Below, piece after piece: positions 18,062 through 28,676 of a DNA stretch of 64,000 bases; the stretch's first letter is position 1, and every line of letters begins with the position of its first letter. The stretch is from NCBI RefSeq assembly GCF_035917995.1, contig NZ_CP109131.1:2046001-2110000 (forward strand). Direction: 5' to 3'. The notes beneath the pieces are model-generated. The model made no database searches. It worked only from the letters and a program-made list of their open reading frames with translations, and had not been told where the DNA came from. A program made the translations under genes and the position numbers. The stretch comes from Streptosporangium sp. NBC_01755. GTDB lineage: Bacteria > Actinomycetota > Actinomycetes > Streptosporangiales > Streptosporangiaceae.

Positions 18062-20182
18062 ATGATCGGACGAATCCCAATCCTGGACATCCACCCCACG
18101 GTCGAATGCGGGCGCTACCCCGCGAAGGCCGCTGCGGGTGAGACCTTCGAGATCTCCGCGACCGTGTTCCGCGAGGGACACGACGCGGTCGCCGCAGGGG
18201 TCGTGTTCACCGGCCCCGACGGCGTGCGCGGGCCGCTGCTGCCCATGGCCGAGCTCGGGCCCGGCAGCGACCGCTGGGGCGTGGAGGTGACCCTGCCCAC
18301 CGAGGGCGGGTGGCGCTTCCGGGTGGAGGCCTGGGGCGATCCCCTGGCCACCTGGCTGCACGACGCGGGCATCAAGATCCCGCGTGACCTGGACGCCGAC
18401 CTGATGTGCGAGGAAGGTGCCCGGCTCTTCGACCGCGCGGCGAGAGCCGTACGGGCCGCCGACTGCGGGCCGGCGACCGATACCGTCGCGACCGGCAGGC
18501 CGGTGAGCGGCAGGCCCCCCGCGGCGAGGACGGCACGGCGGGGCAAGGTCACGCAGGCACACGCGTGCGGGCACCGCGCCGCGCTCCAGGCGGTGGCGGC
18601 CAGGCTCCGCGACACCCGGATCGACCCGCGCGCCCGGTTCACCGTCGCCCAGCTTCCGGAGACGGCGGCGCTGCTGCGCGCGCACCCGCTGCGGGAACTG
18701 GTCACGAGGTCGGCCCCGCGCTCGGTGGTGGTCCACCGCCGCAGGGCGCTGTTCGGGTCGTGGTACGAGCTCTTCCCGCGATCCGAGGGCGCGATCATCG
18801 AGCGGGACACGGCCCCCAAGTCCGGAAATTTCCTGACTGCCGCGAAGCGGTTGCCGGCCGTCGCGAAGATGGGCTTCGACGTCGTCTACCTGCCGCCGAT
18901 CCACCCGATCGGGCAGAGCTTCCGCAAGGGGCGCAACAACACCCTGACCCCCGAACCGTACGACCCCGGCTCGCCCTGGGCGATCGGCTCGCAGCAGGGC
19001 GGCCACGACGCCATCCACCCCGACCTGGGCACCTTCGAGGACTTCGACGCCTTCGTGGCGCAGACCCGCGAGTTGGGCATGGAGGTCGCCATCGACCTGG
19101 CCCTGCAGTGCGCGCCCGACCACCCGTGGGTCACCGAGCACCCGGAATGGTTCAACATTCGCGCCGACGGCTCGATCGCGTACGCGGAGAATCCGCCGAA
19201 GAAATACCAGGACATCTACCCGCTGAACTTCGACAAGGACCCCCGGGGGATCTACGAGGAGATCAGGCGAGTGGTACGGATCTGGATGGATCACGGCGTA
19301 CGGATCTTCCGGGTGGATAATCCGCACACCAAGCCGGTGGCCTTCTGGGAGAAGCTGCTGGCCGACATCAACGCCACGGACCCGGACGTGCTGTTCCTGG
19401 CCGAGGCGTTCACCCGGCCGGCGATGATGCGGACACTGGCCAAGGTCGGCTTCCACCAGTCGTACACGTACTTCACCTGGAAGAACTCGCGCCCGGATGT
19501 CGAGGAGTACCTGAGCGAACTCTCCCACGAGACGTCGTCCTACATGCGACCGAACGTGTTTGTTAACACCCCTGACATTCTCCACGAGTATCTTCAGCAT
19601 GGGGGAGTCCCGGCATTTCATATCAGAGCAGTGCTCGCGGCGACGGCGATGCCAACCTGGGGCGTCTACGCGGGTTATGAACTTGCGGAGAATGTACCGG
19701 TTCGACCGGGCAGTGAGGAATATCTAGATAGTGAGAAATATCAATACAAACCCCGTGATTGGGTAGGGTCCGAGCGAGAAGGCCGTAGCCTTGCCCCGTT
19801 CATCACGCAACTCAACTTGTTCCGAAGAGCACACCCGGCGCTCCAGGAACTGCGTAATCTACGGTTTCACAGCGTTAACCATCCGGACATGGTCTGCTTC
19901 TCCAAGCGGCTGCCCGGCGCCTACGACACGGCCACACGACGGCACGGCCTGGGCGACGTGGTCCTCGTGGTCGTGAACCTGGATCCGCACAACACCCATG
20001 AGGCGACGGTGTCACTGGACATGCCCGCCCTCGGTCTCGACTGGCAAGCCGAGTTCGTCGTGGACGACGAGCTGTCGGGCGAGTCGTATCACTGGCGGCA
20101 GGACAACTACGTGCGCCTCGATCCCCACATCCACCCAGCGCACGTCTTCACTCTGCGTGCCGCGGCGGCGAACCAGCGGTGA
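18062..20182 (+). CDS. glgE: Maltosyltransferase GlgE (alpha-maltose-1-phosphate:glucan)
   Basis: GH13_3 enzyme (706 aa) that transfers maltose from alpha-maltose-1-phosphate onto the non-reducing end of alpha-1,4-glucans. It has an N-terminal DUF3416-type domain (about 1-210), then the barrel with [20 protein letters not shown], the nucleophile region [20 protein letters not shown], acid/base region [15 protein letters not shown] and the [11 protein letters not shown] motif. These match the Streptomyces and mycobacterial enzymes. Transcription is away from glgP. It is followed after 46 bp by treS and then mak, the classical order of the trehalose-to-alpha-glucan pathway. A GAGAAG precedes the ATG. 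Confidence 0.96.
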   Translation: MIGRIPILDIHPTVECGRYPAKAAAGETFEISATVFREGHDAVAAGVVFTGPDGVRGPLLPMAELGPGSDRWGVEVTLPTEGGWRFRVEAWGDPLATWLHDAGIKIPRDLDADLMCEEGARLFDRAARAVRAADCGPATDTVATGRPVSGRPPAARTARRGKVTQAHACGHRAALQAVAARLRDTRIDPRARFTVAQLPETAALLRAHPLRELVTRSAPRSVVVHRRRALFGSWYELFPRSEGAIIERDTAPKSGNFLTAAKRLPAVAKMGFDVVYLPPIHPIGQSFRKGRNNTLTPEPYDPGSPWAIGSQQGGHDAIHPDLGTFEDFDAFVAQTRELGMEVAIDLALQCAPDHPWVTEHPEWFNIRADGSIAYAENPPKKYQDIYPLNFDKDPRGIYEEIRRVVRIWMDHGVRIFRVDNPHTKPVAFWEKLLADINATDPDVLFLAEAFTRPAMMRTLAKVGFHQSYTYFTWKNSRPDVEEYLSELSHETSSYMRPNVFVNTPDILHEYLQHGGVPAFHIRAVLAATAMPTWGVYAGYELAENVPVRPGSEEYLDSEKYQYKPRDWVGSEREGRSLAPFITQLNLFRRAHPALQELRNLRFHSVNHPDMVCFSKRLPGAYDTATRRHGLGDVVLVVVNLDPHNTHEATVSLDMPALGLDWQAEFVVDDELSGESYHWRQDNYVRLDPHIHPAHVFTLRAAAANQR

Positions 20183-20228
20183 GCCGGCCGGGTACGCCTA
20201 TACCGGCAGAACAGCGGGGAGTCCACTG

Positions 20229-21932
20229 GTGAGTCAGCTACACGAGCCAATTCCGAACACCTTCGACGAGGAAGAACCGCGCGATCCCTACTGGTTCAAG
20301 CGCGCCGTGTTCTACGAGGTTCTCATCCGGGGCTTCGCCGACTCCAACGGCGACGGCACCGGGGACATCCGCGGTCTCATCCAGAAACTGGACTACCTCC
20401 AGTGGCTCGGCGTCGACTGCCTCTGGCTGCTGCCGCTGTACGAATCGCCGCTGCGCGACGGCGGATACGACATCGCCGACTTCATGAAGATCCTTCCCGA
20501 CTTCGGGGATCTCGGAGATTTCGTGAAGCTCGTCGACGAGGCGCACAAGCGCGGCATGCGGGTCATCGCCGACCTGGTGATGAACCACACCAGCGACCAG
20601 CACCCGTGGTTCCAGGCCTCCCGGCACGACCCCGAGGGTCCTTTCGGCGACTTCTACGTCTGGAACGACCACGACGAGCTCTACCAGGACGCCCGGATCA
20701 TCTTCGTGGACACCGAGACGTCCAACTGGTCGCACGACCCGGTCCGGGGGCAGTACTACTGGCACCGCTTCTTCTCGCACCAGCCGGACCTCAACTACGA
20801 GAACCCCGACGTGCAGGACGCGATGCTGGAGGTGCTCCGCTTCTGGCTGGACCTCGGCATCGACGGGTTCCGGATGGACGCCATCCCGTACCTGTTCGAG
20901 CAGGACGGCACCAACTGCGAGAACCTGCCCAGGACCCACGAGTACCTGAAGCGGGTCAGGTCGGAGGTCGACCGGCTCTACCCCGACCGGGTGCTGCTGG
21001 CCGAGGCCAACCAGTGGCCCGCCGACGTGGTCGAGTACTTCGGCGACCCCGCCACCGGGGGCGACGAGTGCCACATGGCGTTCCACTTCCCGCTGATGCC
21101 GCGCATCTTCATGGCGGTCAGGAGGGAGTCGCGTTACCCGATCTCGGAGATCATGGCCCAGACGCCGAAGATCCCGGAGAACTGCCAGTGGGGCATCTTC
21201 CTTCGCAACCACGACGAGCTCACGCTTGAGATGGTGACGGACGACGAGCGCGACTACATGTACTCGGAGTACGCCAAGGATCCCCGGATGCGCGCCAACG
21301 TCGGCATCCGGCGGCGGCTGGCGCCGCTACTGGAGAACGACCGCAATCAGATCGAGCTGTTCACGGCGTTGCTGCTCTCCCTGCCCGGTTCTCCCGTGCT
21401 GTACTACGGCGACGAGATCGGGATGGGGGACAACATCTGGCTGGGCGACCGCGACGGTGTCCGCACCCCGATGCAGTGGAGCCCCGACCGGAACGCGGGA
21501 TTCTCCGACTGCGACCCCGGCCGTCTGTACCTCCCGGTCATCATGGACCCGATCTACGGCTACCAGGCGCTCAACGTCGAGGCCCAGCAGCGGAGCGCGG
21601 GCTCGCTGCTGCACTGGACCAAGCGGATGATCGACATCCGCAAGCGTCATCCGGTCTTCGGCCTCGGCGCGTTCACCGAGCTGAACTCCTCCAACCCGAG
21701 CGTCCTGGCCTACGTAAGGGAGCTCGGCGACGACCGGATCCTGTGCGTCAACAACCTCTCCAGGTTCCCTCAGCCGGTGGAACTGGACCTCCGCCGCTTC
21801 GAGGGGTCGATTCCGGTGGAGACGATGGGCGGGGTTCCTTTCCCACCAGTTGGCGAGCTTCCGTATCTTTTGACACTTCCTGGGCATGGGTTCTATTGGT
21901 TCACCCTGCCACCCGCATCCCAGGAGGCGTAA
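20229..21932 (+). CDS. treS: Trehalose synthase (maltose alpha-D-glucosyltransferase)
   Basis: GH13_16 enzyme of 567 aa interconverting trehalose and maltose. Supporting motifs are [35 protein letters not shown], the nucleophile segment [37 protein letters not shown] and [12 protein letters not shown]. The GTG start at 20229 has GGGGAG eight bases upstream. It supplies maltose to the kinase encoded next. The stop lies 4 nt before the mak start, so the two are translationally linked. Length and order match the Streptomyces pep2-treS arrangement. Confidence 0.96.
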   Translation: MSQLHEPIPNTFDEEEPRDPYWFKRAVFYEVLIRGFADSNGDGTGDIRGLIQKLDYLQWLGVDCLWLLPLYESPLRDGGYDIADFMKILPDFGDLGDFVKLVDEAHKRGMRVIADLVMNHTSDQHPWFQASRHDPEGPFGDFYVWNDHDELYQDARIIFVDTETSNWSHDPVRGQYYWHRFFSHQPDLNYENPDVQDAMLEVLRFWLDLGIDGFRMDAIPYLFEQDGTNCENLPRTHEYLKRVRSEVDRLYPDRVLLAEANQWPADVVEYFGDPATGGDECHMAFHFPLMPRIFMAVRRESRYPISEIMAQTPKIPENCQWGIFLRNHDELTLEMVTDDERDYMYSEYAKDPRMRANVGIRRRLAPLLENDRNQIELFTALLLSLPGSPVLYYGDEIGMGDNIWLGDRDGVRTPMQWSPDRNAGFSDCDPGRLYLPVIMDPIYGYQALNVEAQQRSAGSLLHWTKRMIDIRKRHPVFGLGAFTELNSSNPSVLAYVRELGDDRILCVNNLSRFPQPVELDLRRFEGSIPVETMGGVPFPPVGELPYLLTLPGHGFYWFTLPPASQEA

Positions 21933-21936
21933 AGCC

Positions 21937-23256
21937 GTGTTGACGGAGCTCCTTACCGGTTGGATCACCCATCAACGATGGTTCGCCGGTAAGGGGCGCC
22001 CGATCGACGATCTCGTCGTCGACTCGGACCTGGAACTCTCACCACGCCTGCGCCATCTGATCATCTCGGTTCACCAGGCCGGGGCGCGCGACCGCTACCA
22101 GCTGCTGCTCGGCACCGACGCGCCCGAGGAGTACCGCTTCAAGCCGGCCCACATCGGCGAGGGCTACTACGACGCCGCCTACGACGCCGACCTCACCTGC
22201 ACCCTGCTGACCGGCATGGCGGAAGACCGCGATATCGGCCCGCTCCGCTTCCGCCACCTCGACGGAGTGGAGATCGACACCTCCCTGCGGAGCCTGGTGC
22301 TCAACGCCGAGCAGTCCAACACCTCCCTCGTGTACGGCGACACCTACATCTGCAAGCTGTTCCGCCGCCTGACCCCCGGGGTCAACCCGGAACTGGAGAT
22401 CGTCACCGCCCTGGCCCTCCGTGACGGCACCCACATCGCGCAGCCGTACGGCTGGATCGAGACCGAACTCGACGACGAACCCACCACGCTGGCGATGACC
22501 CAGGAGTTCCTGTCGAACTCCAACGACGGCTGGGCGCTGGCGCTGGCCAGCGTCCGCGACCTCTACGGCGCCCTGGAGCCCTCGGCCTCGGAGGCGGGCG
22601 GCGACTTCAGCGCCGAGGCCTTCCGCCTCGGTGTGGCCACCGCCCAGGTCCACCACGAGATGGCCGCCGCCTTCCCCGTCGACGTGATCGAGTCGCAGGA
22701 GGTCAAACGGATGGTCGAGGAGTTCGGCCGCCGCCTGGCCGCCGCGGTCGCCGAGGTGCCCGAACTCCGCGAGCACGTCCACGTCGCCGAGCAGGCGTAC
22801 CAGCGGGTCTCCGAGGTGGCCAAGGAGATGCCGGTCCAGCGCGTCCACGGCGACTACCACCTCGGCCAGGTGATGCGGACCACCACGGACTGGGTCATCC
22901 TCGACTTCGAGGGCGAGCCCGGACAGCCCATCGCCGAGCGCCGGGCCCTGTCCTCGCCGCTGCGTGACGTGGCCGGGATGCTCCGCTCCTTCGACTACGC
23001 GGCCCGCCACCTGCTGGCCGACCACGCCGAGGCCGACGCCGACGAGCTGCGCCCCCGCGCGGTCGAGTGGGCCGAGCTCAACCGCTCCGCCTTCCTGGCC
23101 GGCTACTCCGCCGGAGGCGGCCACCTGCGCGCCGAGGACGCCGTCCTGCTCCGCGCCCTGGAACTCGACAAGGCCGCCTACGAGATCGTCTACGAGGCCC
23201 GCAACCGCCCGAGCTGGCTGCACATCCCGATGGCCGCCTTCGAAACCGGCCATTAG
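21937..23256 (+). CDS. mak: Maltokinase
   Basis: A 439-aa maltokinase (Pep2 family) phosphorylating maltose to maltose-1-phosphate, the GlgE donor. It has the N-terminal cap HQRWFAGKGRPIDD and the aminoglycoside-phosphotransferase-like catalytic segments VQRVHGDYHLGQVM (HGD) and WVILDFEGEPGQP (DFEGEP). The GTG at 21937 is preceded by AGGAGG near the end of treS. The family is often fused to treS in other bacteria; here it is separate. The expected next gene, glgB, is not adjacent. Instead the pathway is interrupted by relic DNA directly after the stop. Confidence 0.95.
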   Translation: MLTELLTGWITHQRWFAGKGRPIDDLVVDSDLELSPRLRHLIISVHQAGARDRYQLLLGTDAPEEYRFKPAHIGEGYYDAAYDADLTCTLLTGMAEDRDIGPLRFRHLDGVEIDTSLRSLVLNAEQSNTSLVYGDTYICKLFRRLTPGVNPELEIVTALALRDGTHIAQPYGWIETELDDEPTTLAMTQEFLSNSNDGWALALASVRDLYGALEPSASEAGGDFSAEAFRLGVATAQVHHEMAAAFPVDVIESQEVKRMVEEFGRRLAAAVAEVPELREHVHVAEQAYQRVSEVAKEMPVQRVHGDYHLGQVMRTTTDWVILDFEGEPGQPIAERRALSSPLRDVAGMLRSFDYAARHLLADHAEADADELRPRAVEWAELNRSAFLAGYSAGGGHLRAEDAVLLRALELDKAAYEIVYEARNRPSWLHIPMAAFETGH

Positions 23257-23305
23257 GCGCCCGCCCGCCGCGCGAAGAGGCCACCAAGACGTCAGACGGC
23301 CGCCG

Positions 23306-23480
23306 GTCGGTGAAGCGCGACATCGTCGCGGTGCCGCCGGAGTCCGGGGGCGTCCCCGCGCCGCTGTCCCAGGCGACGGTGAGCACCGTCGCCGCGTCGG
23401 TCGCGCTCGACTTCACCTCCACCGACAGGAAGTTCCGGCTGTCGAGGCTGGAGAACCACTCGGCGCGGAGCGGGGTCAGC
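23306..23480 (-). pseudogene. Internal 175-bp fragment of an M14 carboxypeptidase gene
   Basis: Minus-strand translation gives LTPLRAEWFSSLDSRNFLSV and, further on, PPDSGGTATMSRFTD. This matches, without indels, an internal part of the intact M14 carboxypeptidase gene at 58199-58373 in this window. Both ends break abruptly into unrelated sequence. It has no start and no catalytic residues, so it is a relic of a second, diverged carboxypeptidase gene. Confidence 0.88.
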
Positions 23481-23678
23481 TTCCTGGCGTTCAACACCCT
23501 CGGCGCGGCGCTGTGGGTCCCGGTGCCCACGGTGCTGGGGTACACCGTGGGCACCTACATCGGCGAGGTGTACGACGAGATCGCCCGCTACTTCGGCTAC
23601 CTGCTCATCGGCCTGGTCGTACTGGCCCTCACACTTCTCGTCCGGCACCTGCTGCGACACCGCCGAGAGCACGACTGA
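23481..23678 (+). pseudogene. C-terminal relic of a DedA family membrane protein
   Basis: A plus-strand frame reads FLAFNTLGAALWVPVPTVLG, continues through a hydrophobic helix LLIGLVVLALTLLVRHLL and ends RHRREHD-stop. This is the C-terminal third of DedA/SNARE-associated membrane proteins (FLLFNALGALLW-type motif). The N-terminal part is absent: the homology starts exactly where the opposite-strand carboxypeptidase relic ends, marking a recombination joint at 23480/23481. Confidence 0.8.
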
Positions 23679-23803
23679 GGCCTTCCCGGCTGCCGACCTC
23701 GTAGGCCCTGCCGACTGACCCCGCCCGCTCTCGGCGGCCTTGGGACCTCTCGTCCCGTTGACCGGAAGGGCGGATGATCATTCGTGATCATCCGCCCGCG
23801 AGG

Positions 23804-24991
23804 TCAGGGAATCCGTATCGCGCACGCGTTCGGCTGCACCCCGGCCCCGTTCTCGTCGTTGACGTTCCAGGTGACCCCCGACACGGCACTCCGTCCGGAA
23901 GGCGGTGTCAGATCGACGAAATCATCGCAGTTGCCGGGCCATGCCGGGTTACCCCCACCGCCGGGGGCCGGACCGACCTTGCACGAGGTCTGCGCCACCC
24001 TCTCGGCGATGTTCACCACGGTGATGTACAGGCGACTTCCCAGCGTCGACAGGGTGGCACTCACCGCCTGGCCGGGATAACCGGTCACGGACGAGAGATT
24101 GTGCCAGCGCGGAGTGGTTTCCGGATCCCTGATGAAGGTACGGCCATCGCAGAGGACATAAGCGATATATTGCGTATTACCCCGGAAAACCGAGGCGACC
24201 CCGACTCTTGGCCCTCCCGCACCCGCCGGCCCCCGGACACCCCTCTCACCTTGGGGACCCGCCGGTCCCAGATCACCCTTCTCACCCTTCTCCCCTTGAG
24301 GACCCGCCGGACCTGAGTCACCTTGGGCACCCTTCTCGCCTTGAGGACCCGCCGGACCTGAGTCACCTTGGGCACCCTTCTCGCCTTGAGGACCCGCCGG
24401 ACCTGAGTCACCTTGGGCACCCTTCTCGCCTTGAGGACCCGCCGGACCTGAGTCACCTTGGGCACCCTTCTCGCCTTGAGGACCCGCCGGACCTGAGTCA
24501 CCTTGGGCACCCTTCTCACCTGGCAGCCCCTGCAGACCGGGATCACCCTTCTCACCCTGAGGACCCACCGGACCCAGGCCGCCCTGAGCACCCTTCTCAC
24601 CCTGAGGCCCAGGTTTACCGTGCAGTCCCGGAAAACCCATCGGGCCCCGCTCCCCCTCCGGCCCCTCCGGTCCTTCCGGGCCTCGGCGTCCCGGAATACC
24701 CTGTATCCCTCTGGGGCCCCTCCTTCCGCGCTCGCAGAATCCGCGGCACCGGTGGCACGAACGGCCACAACGACGGCACGGTCCGTGGCGGCACTCCCCC
24801 CGCTGGGCGGACCCGAAGGAAGCATTCCCCTCTACCACCACTCCGACATACGTCCCCGGCGCGGGCCCGATCTCCGCACTCGCCGATACCTGGCCCGGCA
24901 GCATCGCCCCCACCATGGCCAGGACCACCGCGTGCGTCAAGAAGCGACGACCGACAAGTCTCCCAATTATTCCGTTCTCATAAGGAGTCAA
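23804..24991 (-). CDS. Secreted collagen-like protein
   Basis: A 395-aa protein with four parts. A signal sequence (basic [11 protein letters not shown] then [19 protein letters not shown]) is followed by a short domain with six cysteines spaced closely ([20 protein letters not shown]). Next is a Gly-X-Y collagen-like stalk of about 55 triplets, including five near-identical 15-residue repeats ([15 protein letters not shown]). Last is a C-terminal globular domain of about 150 residues (from [17 protein letters not shown] to ACAIRIP) that I do not recognise. The TTG at 24991 is preferred because AAAGGGA lies six bases upstream; an ATG at 25030 is the alternative. Such proteins form surface or matrix triple helices; the function here is unknown. 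The upstream 120 bp are AT-rich, unlike the neighbours. Confidence 0.82.
   Translation of the reverse strand: MTPYENGIIGRLVGRRFLTHAVVLAMVGAMLPGQVSASAEIGPAPGTYVGVVVEGNASFGSAQRGECRHGPCRRCGRSCHRCRGFCERGRRGPRGIQGIPGRRGPEGPEGPEGERGPMGFPGLHGKPGPQGEKGAQGGLGPVGPQGEKGDPGLQGLPGEKGAQGDSGPAGPQGEKGAQGDSGPAGPQGEKGAQGDSGPAGPQGEKGAQGDSGPAGPQGEKGAQGDSGPAGPQGEKGEKGDLGPAGPQGERGVRGPAGAGGPRVGVASVFRGNTQYIAYVLCDGRTFIRDPETTPRWHNLSSVTGYPGQAVSATLSTLGSRLYITVVNIAERVAQTSCKVGPAPGGGGNPAWPGNCDDFVDLTPPSGRSAVSGVTWNVNDENGAGVQPNACAIRIP
24301..24525. repeat. Five 45-bp collagen-stalk repeats
   Basis: Five tandem 45-bp units (24301, 24346, 24391, 24436, 24481), each opening gacccgccggacctgagtca on the plus strand. The first four are essentially identical and the fifth diverges at its end. 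High identity indicates recent expansion or gene conversion. Confidence 0.95.
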
Positions 24992-25288
24992 CTTATATCC
25001 CTTTGTGGCGAGAATCCGACTTTTTATCATTGCCAATGATTTAAATCGGAAATACCCATACGCCAAAGAGAAAAACGCGGCAGCCATTTTCGAGTCAGCA
25101 AACAAATGGTATTCAGAGAAGAATCCAGCCCGCCACGACGGAACTTCTTCCGCCGAACACCGGGGAGGTCGACCGCGTCGAGGTGGCGACCCTGCGTTCC
25201 TACGTCGAGGCCCTCGTCGGACGGCTTCGTGCGGCGGCCGACTTCGGCGACGTCGAATACACCGTGGCATGGCTCGTACAACGGCAGA

Positions 25289-27043
25289 AGCCAGCGCGAG
25301 GCCCTGGAACACGTCCGCTCGGGACTGCCCGACGCGGAGCCGTACCGTGCCTGGTCGAACTTCACCTTCACCGCCAACACCGGGCACGTCCGCGAGGTCG
25401 ACCTGTTCGTGGCCGCGCCCGCCGGGCTCTTCCTCATCGAGATCAAGAGCCTGCACGGGCGGCTCGGCGCGAGCGGCGCCAACTGGGTGCAGACGACCGG
25501 CAACCGCACCCGTTATTTCGACAACCCGCTACACCTGGCCGATTCCAAGGCCAAGCAGCTCAAGTCGCTGCTGCAGCAGGCCGCCGGACCCCGGGTGCGG
25601 ATCCCCTACATCCACGCCGCGGTCTTCCTCTCCGTGCCCTCGCTGGAGGTGGGGCTGCCGGACCAGCACCTCACCGGGGTCTACGGGCCCGAGAACGGCC
25701 GGCTACTGAAGATCCTGTCGGACCTGCTCACGGTGGCACCCCGCGACCAGCGCCGCCGCATCACCCCGGAGATCTCCCGGCCACTCGGCGGCTGGCTGCG
25801 CAAGGTGGGGATCGCCAAGAGCCGCGCCCACCTCCAGGTGGGAGCCTGGGAGCTGGAGCCGCGCCCGTTCGACGCCGGGCCCACCTGGGAAGACCACCTG
25901 GCCACGCACCGCGACATCGACACCGAGAAACGCCGCATCCGCATCTACCTGGTCGAACGCAACGCCGACGAGGACATGCGGGCCAGCATGGGCCGGGCGG
26001 CCCGCCGCGAGGTGCTGGCCCTGCACGGCATCAGCCACCCGGGCATCGTGCGGGTCGACACCCTGGAGCAGCACGAGATGGGCCCGGCGCTCATCTTCCG
26101 GCACGACCCGCGCGCCATGCGCCTGGACCACTACATCGGCGAGTACGGCCCGCGCCTCGACCTGCTCACCCGGCTCAACCTGATCCGCCAACTCGTCGAG
26201 GCGGTGTCGTACGCCCACGGGCGGCACCTGCATCACCGGGCGCTGTCGGCGCGCAGCGTGCTGGTCACGCCGGGCCGCGCTCCCAAGGGCGCGCGGGAGC
26301 AGGGCTGGCTCAACCCGCAGCTCCAGATCAGCGACTGGCAGACCGCCACCCGAGGTGAGGGCACCGACGGCACGACCCCGGGGATGAGTTCCAGCAGCCA
26401 CGTCGGCCAGCACATGGAGGCGTCCGCCCAGGCGTACCTGGCCCCGGAGCTGAACACGCCGAGCCCCGACCCGGTGGCGCTCGACGTGTTCGGCCTGGGC
26501 ACCCTGTCCTACCTGCTGCTCACCGGCCTGCCCCCGAGTGACCGGCGGGCCGACCTCCTCGCCCGCCTGGCGAAGGAGAACGGCCTGCGTCCCTCGACGG
26601 TCGACGACTCGGTGACCGGGTTCATGGACGAGCTGGTCCAGGCCGCCACCGCGCCGGTGCCCGTACAGCGGCTGACCAGCGTGGCCGAGTTCCTGGAGAT
26701 GCTGGAGGCCGTCGAGGACGAGGCGACCGCCCCCGAGTCGGTCCACCCCGCCGACGAGCAGCCGGGAGACGACCTCGATCCGCTGGAGGCCAGGCAGGGC
26801 GACGTGATCGGCGGCGAGTGGCGAGTGGAGAAGCGGCTCGGCACCGGCTCCACCTCCCGCGCCCTGCTGGTGACGAACCTGCGGAGCGGGAGGCCGGAGG
26901 TGCTCAAGGTCGCCCTGTCGGACGAGAAGGCGGCCAGGCTCGAAAGCGGCGCCGAATCGCAGGGTTACCTGTGCGGTCGGAGACTGAGAAGTCGGCGGCG
27001 ATGGACTGGCTTGCCGCAGAAGTCGGGGCGCACGAGTAGATGA
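25289..27043 (+). pseudogene. Truncated pglW (BREX type 2/Pgl NERD-kinase)
   Basis: From 25289 the frame matches the N-terminal half of PglW, the large NERD-plus-kinase protein of the Pgl/BREX-2 phage-defence system. A NERD nuclease-like domain ([20 protein letters not shown], then [11 protein letters not shown], and later [18 protein letters not shown]) is followed by a degenerate kinase domain (HHRALSARSVLV where HRDLKPxN is expected; YLAPELNTPS). A second kinase domain then begins (GDVIGGEWRVEKRLGTGSTS, EVLKVALSDEKAA). Homology stops at about 26965, just after the VAIK-like lysine, and the frame ends in unrelated sequence. Full PglW is more than twice as long. About 180 bp of unrelated frame precede the NERD start, and no pglX, Y or Z are nearby. 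I conclude a broken gene. Confidence 0.78.
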
Positions 27044-27084
27044 TCGCTTAGCTCGCCTGATGGGAAGCTCCGGGGTCGCGTGAG

Positions 27085-28017
27085 TCAGGACGCCAGGAAC
27101 ACCTCATCGAGATGCCATTCGAGAGTCTCGTGAGCTGGCCGGTCATGTCGGTGCTGGGGAACGGCGATCTGGCTTCCGGCACGCCGGTAGAACTGCTCGC
27201 CGTTGCCGAACTCCTCACGGAGACGCGGGCTGACCCTCAGCCGATACTCGGGATCGACGGCCAGGTAACCGCGATCGAACAGGGTGTGAATGTCCGAACG
27301 CAGCAGCAGCCCGTTGTCCAGACGGTGCTCGCCTCCGGCGGAGAGCGGACGGATATGGGCGGCCTGCAGGACAGGACGGATCTTGTCGCCGGTGATGGCA
27401 CAGCGCCGGTCGTAGGCATTCAGCACGACGGCCTGAAACGCCTGCTGGCCGAGCCGCTGTGGGGTCAGCCGGGGATCGCCGTAGGTCGGTCCGTCCCGAT
27501 GCCATGGTCTGGACAGATCGATCTCGACAACGGCCCCGAGCAATCGGGGGAGCAGCTCGCGGAAGTAGTCCGCCTGCGGGTGAGAGGCGAGGTCATAGCT
27601 CTTGCCCTGTACGAGGTTCGGGGCGAAGTCCGGCGGCTGCTCCGCCGGTGCGTCGAGAGGGAAGAAGCAGGTGTCCCGCAGCAGGACGCACCCGATGATC
27701 GGATCCTCTCCGGGAGCGATCGGCTGCTTGCGATACCGGCTCACCCTCGTACGCATCTGCTGGAGGCTCGTGGCGCCGTTCGCCTCCCGGAAGATGTCCC
27801 ACGCCTCGGAGATGCGCAGCCTCTCGAACCCGTTGAAGAATCCCCCGCCCACCACCCGGTTGTGCGGATGGTGCGTCTTGAAGAAAAACGGCTCACCGGA
27901 ACGCAGGGCCTTGAACCCGCCACCGGAGGGACGCCAAAAGTTGGCCTCGGTCAGCGCGGGACGGGCCGCCAGAAAATGATGCCACTCGCCATCCGTTACC
28001 CCGACATACGTCTTCAT
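27085..28017 (-). CDS. HNH endonuclease (putative restriction-type)
   Basis: A 310-aa protein with a C-terminal HNH nuclease domain: RCAITGDKIRPVLQAAHIRP, then LDNGLLLRSDIHTLFDRGYL. This carries the His-Asn-His residues in the arrangement used by many restriction-like nucleases. The N-terminal ~200 residues (GVTDGEWHHFLAARPALTEA, then NFWRPSGGGFKAL, and later FFNGFERLRISEAWDIF) form a conserved but uncharacterised domain that may recognise DNA or modified bases. No methyltransferase is adjacent. It sits beside the pglW relic, so it belongs to a defence-gene island. The ATG at 28017 is preceded by a small inverted repeat. Confidence 0.82.
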   Translation of the reverse strand: MKTYVGVTDGEWHHFLAARPALTEANFWRPSGGGFKALRSGEPFFFKTHHPHNRVVGGGFFNGFERLRISEAWDIFREANGATSLQQMRTRVSRYRKQPIAPGEDPIIGCVLLRDTCFFPLDAPAEQPPDFAPNLVQGKSYDLASHPQADYFRELLPRLLGAVVEIDLSRPWHRDGPTYGDPRLTPQRLGQQAFQAVVLNAYDRRCAITGDKIRPVLQAAHIRPLSAGGEHRLDNGLLLRSDIHTLFDRGYLAVDPEYRLRVSPRLREEFGNGEQFYRRAGSQIAVPQHRHDRPAHETLEWHLDEVFLAS

Positions 28018-28377
28018 AGGTCAATATTGTGTATCCCGATGACCATGCTCTACACCGAAAACGGATTACGCGTTTTCTGGATCGCCGGAAAGAAGGACCC
28101 GTCTAATGGATCGCCATGGCGTTGAGGTGAGCCCGGTCCTGCACGATCGTCGTACACGTCCCCGGACCAGCGCCCCGGCGTGCGCTGACCCCTCGATCCC
28201 GCTCACCTCGGCGGCACGCCCGCGACGGGGGGAGCGGTGAGGCGACACGGCGACCTCACCCACCGCCGTGTCGCTGCCCAATCCTGGGTTCAAGTGAGCC
28301 CATCCGCAAATGAGGTGCGGTCGAGACCGGCACCTGCCTGAACCAGTCCAGGTCGCCCGAGGCGGATCGGTTCGGGA
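28018..28377. promoter_or_regulatory. Non-coding stretch upstream of HNH gene
   Basis: No gene is recognisable. The first 60 bp are AT-rich and contain an inverted repeat gaaaacg/cgttttc (28057-28063 and 28071-28077), a possible operator for the HNH gene. The rest is GC-rich with no family resemblance in six frames. Confidence 0.4.
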
Positions 28378-28527
28378 TCAGCGGCCCACTGCGGTCTCCC
28401 GGTCGATGCGTGACAGCTTCTCGGGGTTGCGGACGGCGTAGAGCCCGGCGATGAGGCTGCCTTCGAGGCGTACCGCCAGGACGGTGTCGATCTCGCCGCC
28501 CGTACGCAGGATCAAGGCCGGGTGGCC
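28378..28527 (-). pseudogene. C-terminal relic of a SigJ-type ECF sigma factor
   Basis: The minus-strand frame HGHPALILRTGGEIDTVLAV, then RLEGSLIAGLYAVRNPEKLS, ending in RETAVGR-stop, matches the SnoaL-like C-terminal end of SigJ/ECF41-type sigma factors. A TAG codon precedes the histidine and nothing upstream continues the homology. The DNA-binding sigma domains are missing. Confidence 0.68.
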
Positions 28528-28570
28528 GTGCTACGGGGGGAAGCTCACTCTTCCAGTAGGGGTGACTCCT

Positions 28571-28590
28571 CCGCTCCCTGAAGGGAGCGG
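28571..28590. other. Perfect hairpin, possible insertion-sequence end
   Basis: An 8-bp stem ccgctccc/gggagcgg with loop tgaa, followed by cttctcgct. Subterminal hairpins of this kind occur at IS200/IS605-type ends, but no transposase remains nearby. A simple terminator is equally possible. Confidence 0.35.
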
Positions 28591-28676
28591 CTTCTCGCTA
28601 AGCCACTTCCGCAGCCTCATGGGTACGAGAAAGCCCCCGGCCGTGGCCGAGAGCCCTCCCAGGTTCCGCAGGTGGG

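Noticed and set aside
25106-27043. Intact PglW kinase
   Set aside because: The first ~60 codons are unrelated to the family and the gene stops inside the second kinase domain.
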